The notes: generated by a model from the sequence alone, not told the origin. A stretch of 64,000 nucleotides of DNA from Arthrobacter sp. MMS18-M83 (GCF_026683955.1 NZ_CP113343.1:3224001-3288000), one strand, 5' to 3'; positions 8,925-17,736 are shown, numbered from the stretch's first letter. A program made the numbers and translations.

Positions 8925-9611
8925 TTACGGCCGGGCCGCGAAGCGCTCCAGCAGGTCCACGTGCCCGGACACAATCAGCATGTCCCGGCCCGAAACCTTC
9001 GTGTCCGGCCGGGCATAGGTGAAGTCCTCGCCCGGGGATTTCACGCCGACAATCGTCACGCCGTACTTGGAGCGGACCTTGGACTCATCCAGCGTGAAGC
9101 CCACGGTTTCCTTCGGCGGGTACATTTTCACGATCGCGAAGTCGTCGTCGAACTCGATGAAGTCCAGCATGCGCCCCGATACGAGGTGGGCCGCACGGAC
9201 CCCGGCGTCGGCCTCGGGATAGATGACGTGGTTGGCGCCGATTCGCGTGAGGATCTTGCCGTGTGAGGCAGTGATCGCTTTAACCCAGAGGTGTTCGATG
9301 CCCAGATCCACGAGGTTCACCGTGATGAGCACCGAGGACTCGATCGACGTACCCACTCCGACCACTGCGGAACTGAATTCCTGCGCGCCGAGCTGGCGGA
9401 GGGCGTCGATGTTCGTGGCGTCGGCCTCCACCACATGGGTCAGGACGGACGCCCAGGTCTGGACGAGCGTGCGGTCCCGCTCGATGGCCAGGACTTCGCG
9501 TCCCTGCTTGACGAGCTGCTCGGCAGTGGCTGCACCGAAGCGGCCCAGGCCGATCACCAGCACGGGGGCGTTGTGCGCCGGCCGGTTGGGGGCGCCTGTT
9601 GAATTAGCCAA
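8925..9611 (-). CDS. ktrA: TrkA/KtrA potassium uptake regulatory subunit
   Basis: Cytoplasmic RCK-domain gating subunit for the KtrB channel encoded just upstream. The RCK_N Rossmann motif is PVLVIGLGRFGAATAEQL, the acidic ribose-binding residue lies in LAIERD, and a TrkA_C domain (YGVTIVGVKSPGEDFTYARP) follows. No ATG precedes the conserved domain. The best start is TTG 9611, overlapping the ktrB stop and preceded by ggaagagagg, giving about 228 aa. The overlap suggests translational coupling. Reading further upstream in this frame is ktrB overlap. Confidence 0.92.
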   Translation of the reverse strand: MANSTGAPNRPAHNAPVLVIGLGRFGAATAEQLVKQGREVLAIERDRTLVQTWASVLTHVVEADATNIDALRQLGAQEFSSAVVGVGTSIESSVLITVNLVDLGIEHLWVKAITASHGKILTRIGANHVIYPEADAGVRAAHLVSGRMLDFIEFDDDFAIVKMYPPKETVGFTLDESKVRSKYGVTIVGVKSPGEDFTYARPDTKVSGRDMLIVSGHVDLLERFAARP

Positions 9612-11037
9612 TGATTGGCCTCTCTTCCGGGTAATGGAATAGCTGCCTGCGCTGGCGGAGGGCCAGGGCGGAGGCAAGGGTGATGGTGCCGATGCGGCCG
9701 GCGAACATGAGGGCGGCGAGAATGTAGACTCCCGACGGCGGCAACTCGGCACTGAGGTTCGTGCTCAGGCCCACCGTTGCGAAGGCTGAAATGGTTTCGA
9801 ACAGTACCCGGTCCAGGCTGGCCCCGCTGATGGCCAGCAACAAGAATGCGGCTGCGCATACCAAGGTGGCACCAGCGACGATCACTGAGATGGCCACCCG
9901 CATGGTGCCCTCGGGGATCGTGCGGCCGTAGACCTTGACGTCGTCGTCGCCACGTGCCTCAGCGACGATGGCAAGGAACATGACCGCGATAGTGGTCACT
10001 TTGATGCCGCCCGCCGTCGACGCCGAACCGCCGCCGGCGAACATGAGCGCGTCCGACAGCAGCCTGGTGGTGGAATCCATATGGCTCTGGTCAACCAGGT
10101 TGAAGCCTCCGGAGCGCGTCATGACCGAGGCGAAAATGGAATGCGTGATCTTGTCCCCAAGGCTCATGTTGGCGATGGTGTTGGTGTTGTCCCACTCCAT
10201 CAGGGCCCAGAGGGCTGCGCCGGCAACGAGGAGTATCAGGGAAACCTGGATGGTCAGCTTGGTGTGGAGGCTCCACTTCTTCCAACGGAGACCGTGCCTC
10301 CGGAGCACCAGCATCACGGGGAAGCCGAGGCTGCCGAGGAACACGCCAAGCATAAGCGGCACCAGAATCCACAGGTCCGCCTCGTACGGCACGATTCCGT
10401 CGGAATGGGGTGTGAAACCGGCATTGTTGAAAGAAGAGATCGAGTAGAAGGCCCCGTGCCAGACGGCCTGCCAGAAGTCCTCTCCGAGTGTGACGAACCG
10501 GGGAATCATCGCGACGGCCAGTACGGCCTCGATGGTCACAGACGTCGAGATGACGATCCGCAACAAGGTACCCACTTCGCCCAAGCGTCCTGCGTGGTTC
10601 AAGGCCTCCTGGGCGATGAGCTTGCCCCTCACTCCCAGCCGTTTGCTGACCATGAGCGCCAGGAGGGAAGCGAGCGTCAGGGTTCCCAATCCCCCTACGA
10701 AGATGCCCACGAGAATCACGAGCTGGCCGAAGAAGGTCCAGTGCGTCGCCGTCGACACAACGGTCAAACCGGTCACACAGACGCTGGAGACAGCGGTGAA
10801 CAAGGCCTGGTGGATGGGGGTGGCCGCGCCGTCAGCCGATGCCGCCGGCAGGGAAAGCAGACCGGTGAACAAGAGAATCGCGAGGCCATAGGCCGTCAGG
10901 GCCAATCGGGCCGGTGAGGTGTTGGCGATGTTGTCGATGAAGTCGCGGATACCCGTGAAAATCCACAGGCCTCCCCGCTCCGGCTGGACGGTTTGCCAGC
11001 TGGCCGGGTCTCGGGACCTCGACTGGCTCTGAGTCAT
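9604..11037 (-). CDS. ktrB: TrkH/KtrB family potassium transporter
   Basis: Integral membrane pore protein, 477 aa, of the KtrB (short TrkH) type. Four pore-loop repeats are visible, each with filter glycines: AVSSVCVTGLTVVST, SISSFNNAGFTPHSDG, ASVMTRSGGFNLVDQ and ISAFATVGLSTNLSAEL. About eight to ten hydrophobic segments surround them. It forms an operon with ktrA, and together they make a K+ (possibly Na+-coupled) uptake system for osmotic and pH homeostasis. The first ~30 residues are charged and cytoplasmic. Confidence 0.95.
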   Translation of the reverse strand: MTQSQSRSRDPASWQTVQPERGGLWIFTGIRDFIDNIANTSPARLALTAYGLAILLFTGLLSLPAASADGAATPIHQALFTAVSSVCVTGLTVVSTATHWTFFGQLVILVGIFVGGLGTLTLASLLALMVSKRLGVRGKLIAQEALNHAGRLGEVGTLLRIVISTSVTIEAVLAVAMIPRFVTLGEDFWQAVWHGAFYSISSFNNAGFTPHSDGIVPYEADLWILVPLMLGVFLGSLGFPVMLVLRRHGLRWKKWSLHTKLTIQVSLILLVAGAALWALMEWDNTNTIANMSLGDKITHSIFASVMTRSGGFNLVDQSHMDSTTRLLSDALMFAGGGSASTAGGIKVTTIAVMFLAIVAEARGDDDVKVYGRTIPEGTMRVAISVIVAGATLVCAAAFLLLAISGASLDRVLFETISAFATVGLSTNLSAELPPSGVYILAALMFAGRIGTITLASALALRQRRQLFHYPEERPIIG

Positions 11038-11149
11038 GGCGGTGCTGTTCGCTTCTGGTCGATTGATTCTGCTTTCTTGAGTAGTAAACCACTAATCGCC
11101 CGCTGTAACGGGGCAGGTGCGCTCCCGCGGCTCGGGTAGCCTGTCATTG

Positions 11150-12361
11150 ATGACTTCCTGGGCCGGCCTCCGTCCGTCCGCGCTGCCAACGACGGTGGCG
11201 TGGGATCCCGCCATGACCGCATACAATTTCGGTCCCTCGCATCCGATGGCCCCCGCGCGGCTGGAACTGACGGCCAGGCTCGCCGCGGCGCTCGGACTCT
11301 TCGACCTGGAGCATGTGTCCGTCCAAGCGCCCGGGGTCGCGACCGACGTCGAACTCCTCGCCGTTCACAGCGCCGAATACGTCGCCGCCGTGCGGCGCGC
11401 CAGTGAGGACCCGACGACGCCGGACCCGGAACGCGGGCTCGGCACCGAAGATGATCCCGCGTTTGCGGGAATGCACGAAGCAAGCGCCCGTCTTGCGGGC
11501 GGATCGTTGCTCGCGGCCGAGGCCATCCTGTCCGGTACCGCGGTCCGGGCCGTCAACTTCGGCGGCGGCATGCATCATGCTTCCCGTGAGCGGGCCAGTG
11601 GGTTTTGTATCTATAACGACGCCGCCCTCGCCGTGCAGAGGCTACTCGACGGCGGAGTCCGGAGGGTTGCGTACATCGACATCGACGCCCACCACGGTGA
11701 TGGCACCCAGAGCATCTTCTGGAACGATCCCAGGGTCCTGACGATCTCCCTGCACGAGAGCGGCCTTTCGTTGTTCCCAGGAACGGGATTCGCCGACGAG
11801 ATCGGCGGCCCGGATGCGCTCGGCTCAGCCGTCAACGTGGCCTTGCCTGCGTGGACGGGCGACGCCGGGTGGCTGCGCGCGTTCCATGCAGTTGTGCCGC
11901 AACTCGTCCGGGCCTTTGAGCCGGAAGTCATCGTGAGCCAGCACGGCTGTGACTCCCACAAACTCGATCCCCTCACGCACCTCAACCTCAGCGTGGACGG
12001 CCAACGCGAGGCGGCCACCGCCGTCGCGGGCCTCGCCGCCAGGGTCTGCGAGAACCGCTGGATTGCCACCGGGGGAGGGGGCTACGACATCACGGGAGTG
12101 GTGCCGCGGACCTGGAGCCACTTGATAGGAATCGTGGCCCAGCACCCCGTGCAGTTGACGGCTCCGGTCCCCGAAATCTTCCGGAACTATGTCAAGGAGA
12201 AGTACGGGGAATCGGTTCCGGAACTCATGGGCGACGGCGTCGACACATGGTGGCGCTCGTGGGAGGTGGGGTACGACCCTGCCGACGCCGTGGACCGCAC
12301 CGTCATTGCCACCCGCAAGGAGATCTTTCCCCTCTACGGCTTGGATCCCTGGTTCGACTGA
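11150..12361 (+). CDS. acuC: AcuC-type histone deacetylase family protein
   Basis: Zinc-dependent deacetylase of the arginase/HDAC fold; Bacillus AcuC deacetylates acetyl-CoA synthetase. 403 aa. Metal and catalytic signatures are present: FGGGMHHA, YIDIDAHHGDGTQSIFW (Asp and His zinc ligands), ISLHESG, VSQHGCDSH and TGGGGYDITGVVPRTW. ATG 11150 is preceded by TAGCCT with a 7-nt gap, so the mRNA is probably leaderless; an upstream in-frame start at 11117 is less likely. No acetyl-CoA synthetase gene is nearby, so the physiological substrate is inferred. Confidence 0.9.
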   Translation: MTSWAGLRPSALPTTVAWDPAMTAYNFGPSHPMAPARLELTARLAAALGLFDLEHVSVQAPGVATDVELLAVHSAEYVAAVRRASEDPTTPDPERGLGTEDDPAFAGMHEASARLAGGSLLAAEAILSGTAVRAVNFGGGMHHASRERASGFCIYNDAALAVQRLLDGGVRRVAYIDIDAHHGDGTQSIFWNDPRVLTISLHESGLSLFPGTGFADEIGGPDALGSAVNVALPAWTGDAGWLRAFHAVVPQLVRAFEPEVIVSQHGCDSHKLDPLTHLNLSVDGQREAATAVAGLAARVCENRWIATGGGGYDITGVVPRTWSHLIGIVAQHPVQLTAPVPEIFRNYVKEKYGESVPELMGDGVDTWWRSWEVGYDPADAVDRTVIATRKEIFPLYGLDPWFD

Positions 12362-12456
12362 TGGTTGTTCGGCCAGCTGGCGCAAAGCTGGGTCAACACC
12401 GCGCAGAAGCGAAATAGTTGATGCCTTTTGGCGTATATGTCGCTAGGGTGGGAGGC

Positions 12457-13011
12457 ATGGTGACTGACGACGTATTTGCCGTCATTGCTGAGGCAACCCG
12501 GCGTGACATTCTGGTTTCCCTCCGCTCTGGGGATAAAGCTGTGGGGGAACTGGTGGAGGAGCTCGCAGCGAGCCAGCCCACCATTTCAAAGCATTTGAAG
12601 GTACTCCGCGAGGCGGATCTCGTCAGCATGCGCGCACAGGGGCAGAAACGCTACTACGCGTTGAACCCCAAGCCGCTCGCCGGGGTTGCCGACTGGCTTG
12701 AGACGTTCGACGTCGGACCCGCCCGGCCCGCAGCCGAAGCCTCCACCGTGGCTGGTAGCCCGCGCGCCGCGAGGAAGCAGCTTCCGCAGCCCGACGAGGA
12801 ACCCCTTGGCACACCGTCGGCGAGCACCGACGTCGTGCGCTCGCCTGAGCCCACGCCGGATTCCGGCGCCGCTGCCGCCGCGGCGGGGATGGACGACACC
12901 ATGCCGCAGCAGATCGGCCGCACGGTTGGCCGTGCCGCCACGAAGGCAGCGGACCTCTTGGCCAACCTGCCGAATCTACCCAATCTGCCGAAGTTCGGCC
13001 GGAAGAAGTAG
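12457..13011 (+). CDS. ArsR-family winged-helix regulator
   Basis: 184 aa. Residues 1-85 are a typical ArsR winged helix: VFAVIAEATRRDILVSL, the recognition helix in ASQPTISKHLKVLREADLV, and a wing in AQGQKRYYALNPKPL. No metal-binding cysteines occur, so it is not an obvious metal sensor. It resembles the group that senses other signals or interacts with partner proteins. The remaining ~100 residues are Ala/Pro/Ser-rich, probably disordered, ending in a curious leucine/asparagine/proline run (NLPNLPNLPKFG). ATG 12457 follows TAGGGT by 7 nt (leaderless-like) and GGGAGG overlaps it. Confidence 0.85.
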   Translation: MVTDDVFAVIAEATRRDILVSLRSGDKAVGELVEELAASQPTISKHLKVLREADLVSMRAQGQKRYYALNPKPLAGVADWLETFDVGPARPAAEASTVAGSPRAARKQLPQPDEEPLGTPSASTDVVRSPEPTPDSGAAAAAAGMDDTMPQQIGRTVGRAATKAADLLANLPNLPNLPKFGRKK

Positions 13012-13028
13012 GGAAGGCCAGCGGCAGG

Positions 13029-14333
13029 TTACCTGCTCAGCAACCGCACGTGGTCCGGGGTCAGTTCCGAGACCTTCGTTACTCCAAGCAGGGCCATGGT
13101 GCGGGCCATGTCCTTCTCCAGGATCTGGATGGTGCGGTCCACGCCGGCGCGGCCGCCGGCCATGAGTCCGTAGAGGTAGGCCCGGCCGATCAGCGTGAAA
13201 TCGGCGCCGAGGGCAAGGGCCGCCACGATGTCCGCGCCGCTCATAATGCCCGTGTCGAGAATGATGGCCGCGTCACTGCCGTCCGCTTTCAGGGCGGCGG
13301 CGACCTCCGGAACGAGGTGCAGCGGAATCGGCGCGCGGTCCAGTTGGCGTCCGCCGTGGTTTGAAATCACGATGCCGTCCGCGCCGTGGTCCACCACCTT
13401 GCGGGCATCGTCCACTGTCTGAATGCCCTTGACTACCAGCTTTCCCTTCCACGTTTCGCGCAGCCAGTCGAGGTCGTCAAAGGTCAGGGTGGGATCGAAC
13501 ATGGAATTGATGAGATCGGCCACTGTGCCCGTGTAGCGCGAGAGTGAAGCGAAGGTCAGTGGCTCGTGCGTGAGGAAGTTGAACCACCAGGCGGGCCGAT
13601 AGGAAGCATCCAGCACGGTCTTCACGGTGAGCGCGGGCGGAATGGTCATGCCGTTGCGGACATCGCGCAACCGGGCGCCCGCGACGGCGGTGTCAACCGT
13701 GACCATGAGGGTGTCGTTTCCGGCCTTGGCGGCGCGCTCGATCAGTTCGAGTGACTTGTCCCGATCCGTCCAGAGGTACAGCTGGAACCAATTGCGGCCG
13801 TTCGGTGCGGCCGCGGCAACGTCCTCAATGGAAGCCGTGCCCATGGTGGACAGGGTGTACGGAATACCAGCCGCTTCGGCCGCCTGCGAGCCCGCGTACT
13901 CACCCTCCGACTGCATCATGCGCGTGAATCCCGTGGGTGCTATACCGAACGGAAGCCGGGACATTTTGCCCAGGATCTCGGTGCTGAGGTCGATGCTGGA
14001 GACGTCGCGCAGGATTCCCGGCCGGAACTCGATGTCCTGGAACGCCTGGCGGGCCCGGCGGAGGGTGATCTCAGCCTCGGCCGCGCCGTCCGTGTAGTCG
14101 AATGGTGCTTGGGGAGTTCGCCGCTTGGCCATGTCCCTTAGTTCCCAAATGGTGGATGCGCGGCGCAGCTTCGCCGCGTTGCTGAACTCGGGCTTCTTGA
14201 ATTTCATCAGGGGAGCCAGGTCGGAGTACTTGGGAACCCGGCGCTTCAGTGCAGCGGGGCGCCCGACGGCGGTGGGGACGTTCGCGGGCACCTCGAGGGA
14301 AGGGGCGCTGCTCGGCTGGACTGTCTGCGTCAT
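13029..14333 (-). CDS. lldD: FMN-dependent L-lactate dehydrogenase (alpha-hydroxy acid oxidase family)
   Basis: Oxidises L-lactate to pyruvate, passing electrons to the quinone pool. 434 aa TIM barrel. Key motifs: [16 protein letters not shown] (FMN region), [39 protein letters not shown] and the catalytic histidine in [15 protein letters not shown]. The substrate could be another 2-hydroxy acid, but the divergent FadR/GntR regulator with two LldR-type operators in the promoter supports lactate. ATG 14333 was chosen; the longer reading to 14369 runs into the operators. Confidence 0.88.
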   Translation of the reverse strand: MTQTVQPSSAPSLEVPANVPTAVGRPAALKRRVPKYSDLAPLMKFKKPEFSNAAKLRRASTIWELRDMAKRRTPQAPFDYTDGAAEAEITLRRARQAFQDIEFRPGILRDVSSIDLSTEILGKMSRLPFGIAPTGFTRMMQSEGEYAGSQAAEAAGIPYTLSTMGTASIEDVAAAAPNGRNWFQLYLWTDRDKSLELIERAAKAGNDTLMVTVDTAVAGARLRDVRNGMTIPPALTVKTVLDASYRPAWWFNFLTHEPLTFASLSRYTGTVADLINSMFDPTLTFDDLDWLRETWKGKLVVKGIQTVDDARKVVDHGADGIVISNHGGRQLDRAPIPLHLVPEVAAALKADGSDAAIILDTGIMSGADIVAALALGADFTLIGRAYLYGLMAGGRAGVDRTIQILEKDMARTMALLGVTKVSELTPDHVRLLSR

Positions 14334-14355
14334 GATGCTGTCTCCAGTGTGTTTG

Positions 14356-14395
14356 TGTGGTTGGACCACACTCTATGCCATGTGGTCCAACCACA
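14356..14395. promoter_or_regulatory. twin LldR-type operators between lldD and lldR
   Basis: Two 15-bp copies, TGTGGTTGGACCACA (14356-14370) and its exact reverse complement TGTGGTCCAACCACA (14381-14395), are separated by 10 bp. Each holds TGGTNNNACCA, matching the FadR/LldR consensus TNGTNNNACNA known from Corynebacterium LldR. Centre-to-centre distance is 25 bp. The second copy abuts the lldR promoter box TAGTAT (14401-14406), so autoregulation and control of lldD are both likely. Confidence 0.85.
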
Positions 14396-14412
14396 TCAAC
14401 TAGTATTTATCC

Positions 14413-15117
14413 ATGCGAACGCACGAACTCGTCCTCAGTTGGATCGAAAAGCAACTGTCGGACGGACATTTGGTGCTGGGCGGGCGGCTCCCCGCCGAAC
14501 GGGCGCTCGCAGAGCAACTGGAAGTCTCAAGGACATCAGTCCGTGAAGCCATCCGGATCCTGGAAGCCATGGGTGTGGTCCGGGCCGGCGTGGGGTCCGG
14601 CAAGGACGCCGGGACAGTGGTCATCGCCGAACCGGCCACGGCCCTCGGCTCCGCGCTCCGCCTCCATGTGGCCACGCAACATTTGCCCGTCGCGGACATC
14701 GTGCAAACCCGGGTCCTGCTCGAATCGTGGGCGGTATCCCGCGCCAAAGCCGACGCCCCCGAACTCGCGGAAGCAGCGAGGCTGCTGGACGAAATGGACG
14801 CAAGCTCCGCCGTCGACGGCTTCCTCGCGCTGGACGTCGCCTTCCACCTGGCGCTGGCGGAAGCCGCGGGAAATGCGGTGGTGAGCACCATCATGGGCTC
14901 GCTGCGCGAAGCGATCGAAGGCTACGCCGCGGCCCTGACTGCCAACCTGCCGGATTGGGACAGCACCGCGAACCGCCTGCGGTGCGAGCACCGCGCCATC
15001 TTGGAGGCGCTGAACAACGGCGACGGCGGCCGGGCAGCGATGCTCGTCACCGCGCACATCGAGGGGTACTACCGGGAAGCTGGGCTGGGCCGGCCTCCCG
15101 CGGAGACTAGGCCTTGA
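14413..15117 (+). CDS. lldR: FadR/GntR-family regulator (LldR-like)
   Basis: 234 aa. The N-terminal winged helix has GGRLPAERALAEQLEVSRTSVREAIRIL, the GntR signature. The C-terminal FCD all-helical ligand domain carries the usual acidic/histidine metal positions (LDVAFHLALAEAAGN and CEHRAILEAL). In this family such a domain often binds small carboxylates; with lldD divergent, lactate is the likely effector. ATG 14413 lies 6 nt after TAGTAT, so the mRNA is probably leaderless. The 3' end overlaps the convergent LacI-family gene by 11 bp. Confidence 0.88.
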   Translation: MRTHELVLSWIEKQLSDGHLVLGGRLPAERALAEQLEVSRTSVREAIRILEAMGVVRAGVGSGKDAGTVVIAEPATALGSALRLHVATQHLPVADIVQTRVLLESWAVSRAKADAPELAEAARLLDEMDASSAVDGFLALDVAFHLALAEAAGNAVVSTIMGSLREAIEGYAAALTANLPDWDSTANRLRCEHRAILEALNNGDGGRAAMLVTAHIEGYYREAGLGRPPAETRP

Positions 15118-16120
15118 CGGGTCCGGTGCTGCCCCTGAGCTCAATCCGCGGGGGGAAGTAATTCGTGGGGGACGCGGCGTCGTTGGCCTGAATCTGCTCC
15201 CGCATGCGGCGCCACGCAAGATCGCCGAGATCGGTGATCGGCACGGCCGCGGTGGTCAGTGGAGGCATGGTGTACCGGGCGAAGGGCATGTCATCGAAAC
15301 CCGTGAGCGACAAGTCTTCCGGCACGCGGATCCCTCGCTGGCTCAGGCCACTCAACAAGCCCATCGCTGCGACGTCGTTGAAGACGAGGATGCCGGTGGC
15401 GCCGCATGAGGCGACGGCATCGCTCGACTCAAACCCGGCGTCGAACGTGTTGCCTCCCGGAATGAACTGCAATTCGACGTCCGGGTACTCGGCCGTGAAC
15501 TTCTCGAGCCCCCGGAGCCGCTGCACGTTGGACGCGCTCCGGTCCGGACCCGTCAGATAGGCCAATTTTCGATGGCCCAGCTCAACGAGATGGGCGGCGA
15601 GTTCCTGGATGCCTTGGCCGTAGTCCACTACGAGGCTGGGTGTCGGTACCGACTCGGTGGTCCGGTTGATGAGCACGAGCGGATAGAGGGTGGGGGCGAG
15701 TTCTTCGAGTTCGGCGTCGCTCATGCGGGGGGCGCAGAGAACGACGCCGTCGCAACGCCGCCGGGCTTCCCCGGCGAGAATTGCTTCTTCACTGGAGACC
15801 TCGGATGAGTCCGCGATCAAAACGCGGTAGCCGTCGCGGGCGGCGGCAATGCTGAGCCCACGAAGGATGGCCTGGAACGTCGGGTTGGACAGGTCCGGAA
15901 CCACGATTCCGATAGTGTCCGTTTTTCCCAGGGCCAGGCTCCGGCCTACTGGGTTTGGTTTGTATTTCAGCTCGGAGGCGGCTGCGCGAACGCGCGCGGC
16001 AATGTCCACGTCCACGGTGGTATTGCCGTTCATGACACGGGAAACGGTGGCATGCGAAACGCCGGCCATGGATGCCACATCTGCGATGCCCACCCGCCGG
16101 GTGTTTCTTCTGCCTGGCAT
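15107..16120 (-). CDS. LacI-family transcriptional regulator
   Basis: 337 aa. N-terminal HTH (VGIADVASMAGVSHATVSRVMNG) with hinge helix (KPNPVGRSLALGKT), then a periplasmic-binding-protein-like effector domain (TDTIGIVVPDLSNPTFQAILRG; AYLTGPDRSASNVQRLRG; LTGFDDMPFARYTMPPLTT). The effector is unknown; no sugar gene is adjacent, so its targets may be elsewhere. A good ribosome site (ggaaggaac) precedes ATG 16120. It is divergent from the DAHP synthase transcript. Confidence 0.88.
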   Translation of the reverse strand: MPGRRNTRRVGIADVASMAGVSHATVSRVMNGNTTVDVDIAARVRAAASELKYKPNPVGRSLALGKTDTIGIVVPDLSNPTFQAILRGLSIAAARDGYRVLIADSSEVSSEEAILAGEARRRCDGVVLCAPRMSDAELEELAPTLYPLVLINRTTESVPTPSLVVDYGQGIQELAAHLVELGHRKLAYLTGPDRSASNVQRLRGLEKFTAEYPDVELQFIPGGNTFDAGFESSDAVASCGATGILVFNDVAAMGLLSGLSQRGIRVPEDLSLTGFDDMPFARYTMPPLTTAAVPITDLGDLAWRRMREQIQANDAASPTNYFPPRIELRGSTGPVKA

Positions 16121-16191
16121 GGGTTCCTTCCTGGAGTTGCTGCCGCCTCGCGAGCGGCGATTTGTTCTGAGGTGAAGTTTATATTGCGTGG

Positions 16192-16203
16192 GGAAGCGGT
16201 TTC
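16192..16203 (-). promoter_or_regulatory. possible LacI-type operator
   Basis: On the minus strand GAAACCGCTTCC resembles the GAAA-CG-TTTC operator pattern of LacI proteins. It lies about 70 nt upstream of the LacI gene start and just upstream of a TAAACT -10-like box on the same strand, consistent with autoregulation. One half-site is degenerate. Confidence 0.3.
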
Positions 16204-16226
16204 TCTTGATGTCGTTGCATTTCGAT

Positions 16227-16256
16227 TTGCGAGCGGCTGGAAGCCGAGGCTATGGT
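16227..16256 (+). promoter_or_regulatory. promoter of the DAHP synthase leader transcript
   Basis: TTGCGA at 16227-16232 and TATGGT at 16251-16256 are separated by 18 bp. The TATGGT box ends 6 nt before ATG 16263, so transcription would begin at or next to that ATG and the leader peptide would be translated from a leaderless end. Confidence 0.6.
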
Positions 16257-16262
16257 TTGGCT

Positions 16263-16322
16263 ATGACTAACCGTTGGTATGCGTATTTTTCGTTGGCTCT
16301 GGAGGGGCCCGCGTCTAACTGA
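16263..16322 (+). CDS. aromatic amino acid leader peptide
   Basis: A 19-residue ORF, MTNRWYAYFSLALEGPASN. It holds one Trp, two Tyr and one Phe within five codons (W5, Y6, Y8, F9), immediately before a strong RNA stem and 113 nt before the gene for the first enzyme of aromatic synthesis. This is the classical layout of an attenuation leader: ribosome stalling on Trp, Tyr or Phe codons would report charged tRNA levels. The start fits the upstream -10 box. It is too short for ordinary gene finders. Not experimentally supported. Confidence 0.7.
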   Translation: MTNRWYAYFSLALEGPASN

Positions 16323-16430
16323 CACGCATCCAACTTTCCTTCAGAGCCAACAGGGCAGAGATCATTCTCTGCCCTTCGCCATTTCCAGGCGGGCTCTAAG
16401 TAGGGTCCGCTCCTCTCCGGAACAGGACCC
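16292..16430 (+). promoter_or_regulatory. attenuator-like leader RNA of the DAHP synthase gene
   Basis: Stem 1: 16292-16307 pairs with 16336-16351 over 16 bp including G-U pairs; its 5' arm begins at the codon right after the W-Y-A-Y-F run. Stem 2, terminator-like: AGGGCAGAG (16352-16360) with CTCTGCCCT (16367-16375), abutting stem 1. AGAGCC at 16343-16348 can alternatively pair with a second GGCTCT at 16392-16397. A third stem, GGGTCC (16403-16408) with GGACCC (16425-16430), would cover the weak aroG ribosome site. No strong T-tract follows stem 2. The exclusive antiterminator is not obvious, so the mechanism is unresolved. Confidence 0.6.
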
Positions 16431-16435
16431 ACTTC

Positions 16436-17578
16436 ATGACCAGCATCGCCGCAGAGCCCAGCACACATAACGCGGACATCGGGGCTGCCGCCGCGCAGTC
16501 GACGTCGAACCTGCGCGTAAGCCGCTTCGAACCGCTCCCCACGCCGCAGGAAATCAGCGCGGAACTGCCGTTGGACGCCAGGGCCTCGGCCGTCGTCGAG
16601 CGCGGACGCGACGGAGTCCGCGCAATCATGGACGGAGTTGACGACCGCCTGCTCGTGATCGTTGGCCCGTGCTCCATCCACGACCCGAAGGCCGGCTTGG
16701 AATACGCCCGCCGCCTCGTCAGCCAGGCCGAGAAGCACAAGGAGGACCTGCTGATCGTCATGCGGGCCTACTTCGAGAAGCCGCGCACCACGGTGGGCTG
16801 GAAGGGCCTCATCAATGATCCCCACCTGGACGGCAGCCACGACATCGCGGCCGGGCTCCGTACGGCGCGCGGATTCCTGCAGCAAGTCACGGCCCTCGGC
16901 CTGCCGACGGCCACAGAGTTCCTGGAACCCATCAGCCCGCAATACATGGCCGACCTCGTGGCGTGGGGTGCCATTGGAGCCCGTACCACCGAGAGCCAGA
17001 TCCACCGCCAACTCGCCTCCGGACTCTCCATGCCGATCGGCTTCAAGAACGGGACCGACGGCGACCTCCAGGTAGCGATCGACGCTTGCGGTGCGTCTGC
17101 CGCACCGCAGGCATTCTTGGGAATCGACGGCGATGGCCGCGCCGCCCTCGTGGCGACCGCGGGCAACCCGGACACCCATGTGATCCTGCGCGGTGGCCGA
17201 AAGGGCCCGAACTACTCCGCCGCCGACGTCGCCGAGGCCTCGGAGAAGCTCTCGGCCAAGGGATTGAATCCCCGGCTGATCGTGGACGCGAGCCACGCCA
17301 ACAGCGGCAAGAGCCACCACCGCCAAGCCGAGGTTGCACTGGAGATCGGCGCCCAGCTGGAGGACAACGTGGCTTCGCCGATCGCCGGAGTGATGCTGGA
17401 AAGCTTCCTGGTAGGCGGGGCACAGAACCTGGATGTGGAACGGCAGCTGGCTGGGGAACAGGACTTGGTGTACGGCCAGAGCGTTACTGACGCCTGCATG
17501 GAATGGGAGGTCACAGTGTCCGTCCTGGACCAGTTGGCGGCCTCGGCACGCAAGCGTCGTGTGGCAGCTGCCGACTAG
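16436..17578 (+). CDS. aroG: class I 3-deoxy-7-phosphoheptulonate synthase (DAHP synthase)
   Basis: Condenses phosphoenolpyruvate and erythrose 4-phosphate, the entry step of aromatic amino acid synthesis. 380 aa, type I-alpha (AroF/G/H-like). Signatures: LLVIVGPCSIHDPKAGLEYA (metal cysteine), MRAYFEKPRTTVGWKGLINDP (PEP and E4P binding), GARTTESQIHR, GFKNGTDGDLQVA, and IVDASHANSGKSH (metal histidine). The ribosome site is weak (acagga). The upstream leader peptide implies control by aromatic amino acid supply as well as the usual feedback inhibition. Which E. coli paralogue it matches in feedback specificity cannot be told. Confidence 0.95.
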   Translation: MTSIAAEPSTHNADIGAAAAQSTSNLRVSRFEPLPTPQEISAELPLDARASAVVERGRDGVRAIMDGVDDRLLVIVGPCSIHDPKAGLEYARRLVSQAEKHKEDLLIVMRAYFEKPRTTVGWKGLINDPHLDGSHDIAAGLRTARGFLQQVTALGLPTATEFLEPISPQYMADLVAWGAIGARTTESQIHRQLASGLSMPIGFKNGTDGDLQVAIDACGASAAPQAFLGIDGDGRAALVATAGNPDTHVILRGGRKGPNYSAADVAEASEKLSAKGLNPRLIVDASHANSGKSHHRQAEVALEIGAQLEDNVASPIAGVMLESFLVGGAQNLDVERQLAGEQDLVYGQSVTDACMEWEVTVSVLDQLAASARKRRVAAAD

Positions 17579-17736
17579 CGAAAACCATGCCCACAGTTGG
17601 CTGAAACACTTTCACTTTGGTACCAGCAGCCTCTAGAGTATCTAGCACATGGTTGTTTGATGGCTCAGCATCGGCACACCAGGTAATGAATGCTGGGGTT
17701 CGCCGCTAACCGCTGAGAGCAAAGGAATATGGAGAA

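Noticed and set aside
11038..11149. c-di-AMP riboswitch before ktrB
   Set aside because: The gap of about 110 nt is too short and shared with the acuC promoter; no ydaO-type elements seen.
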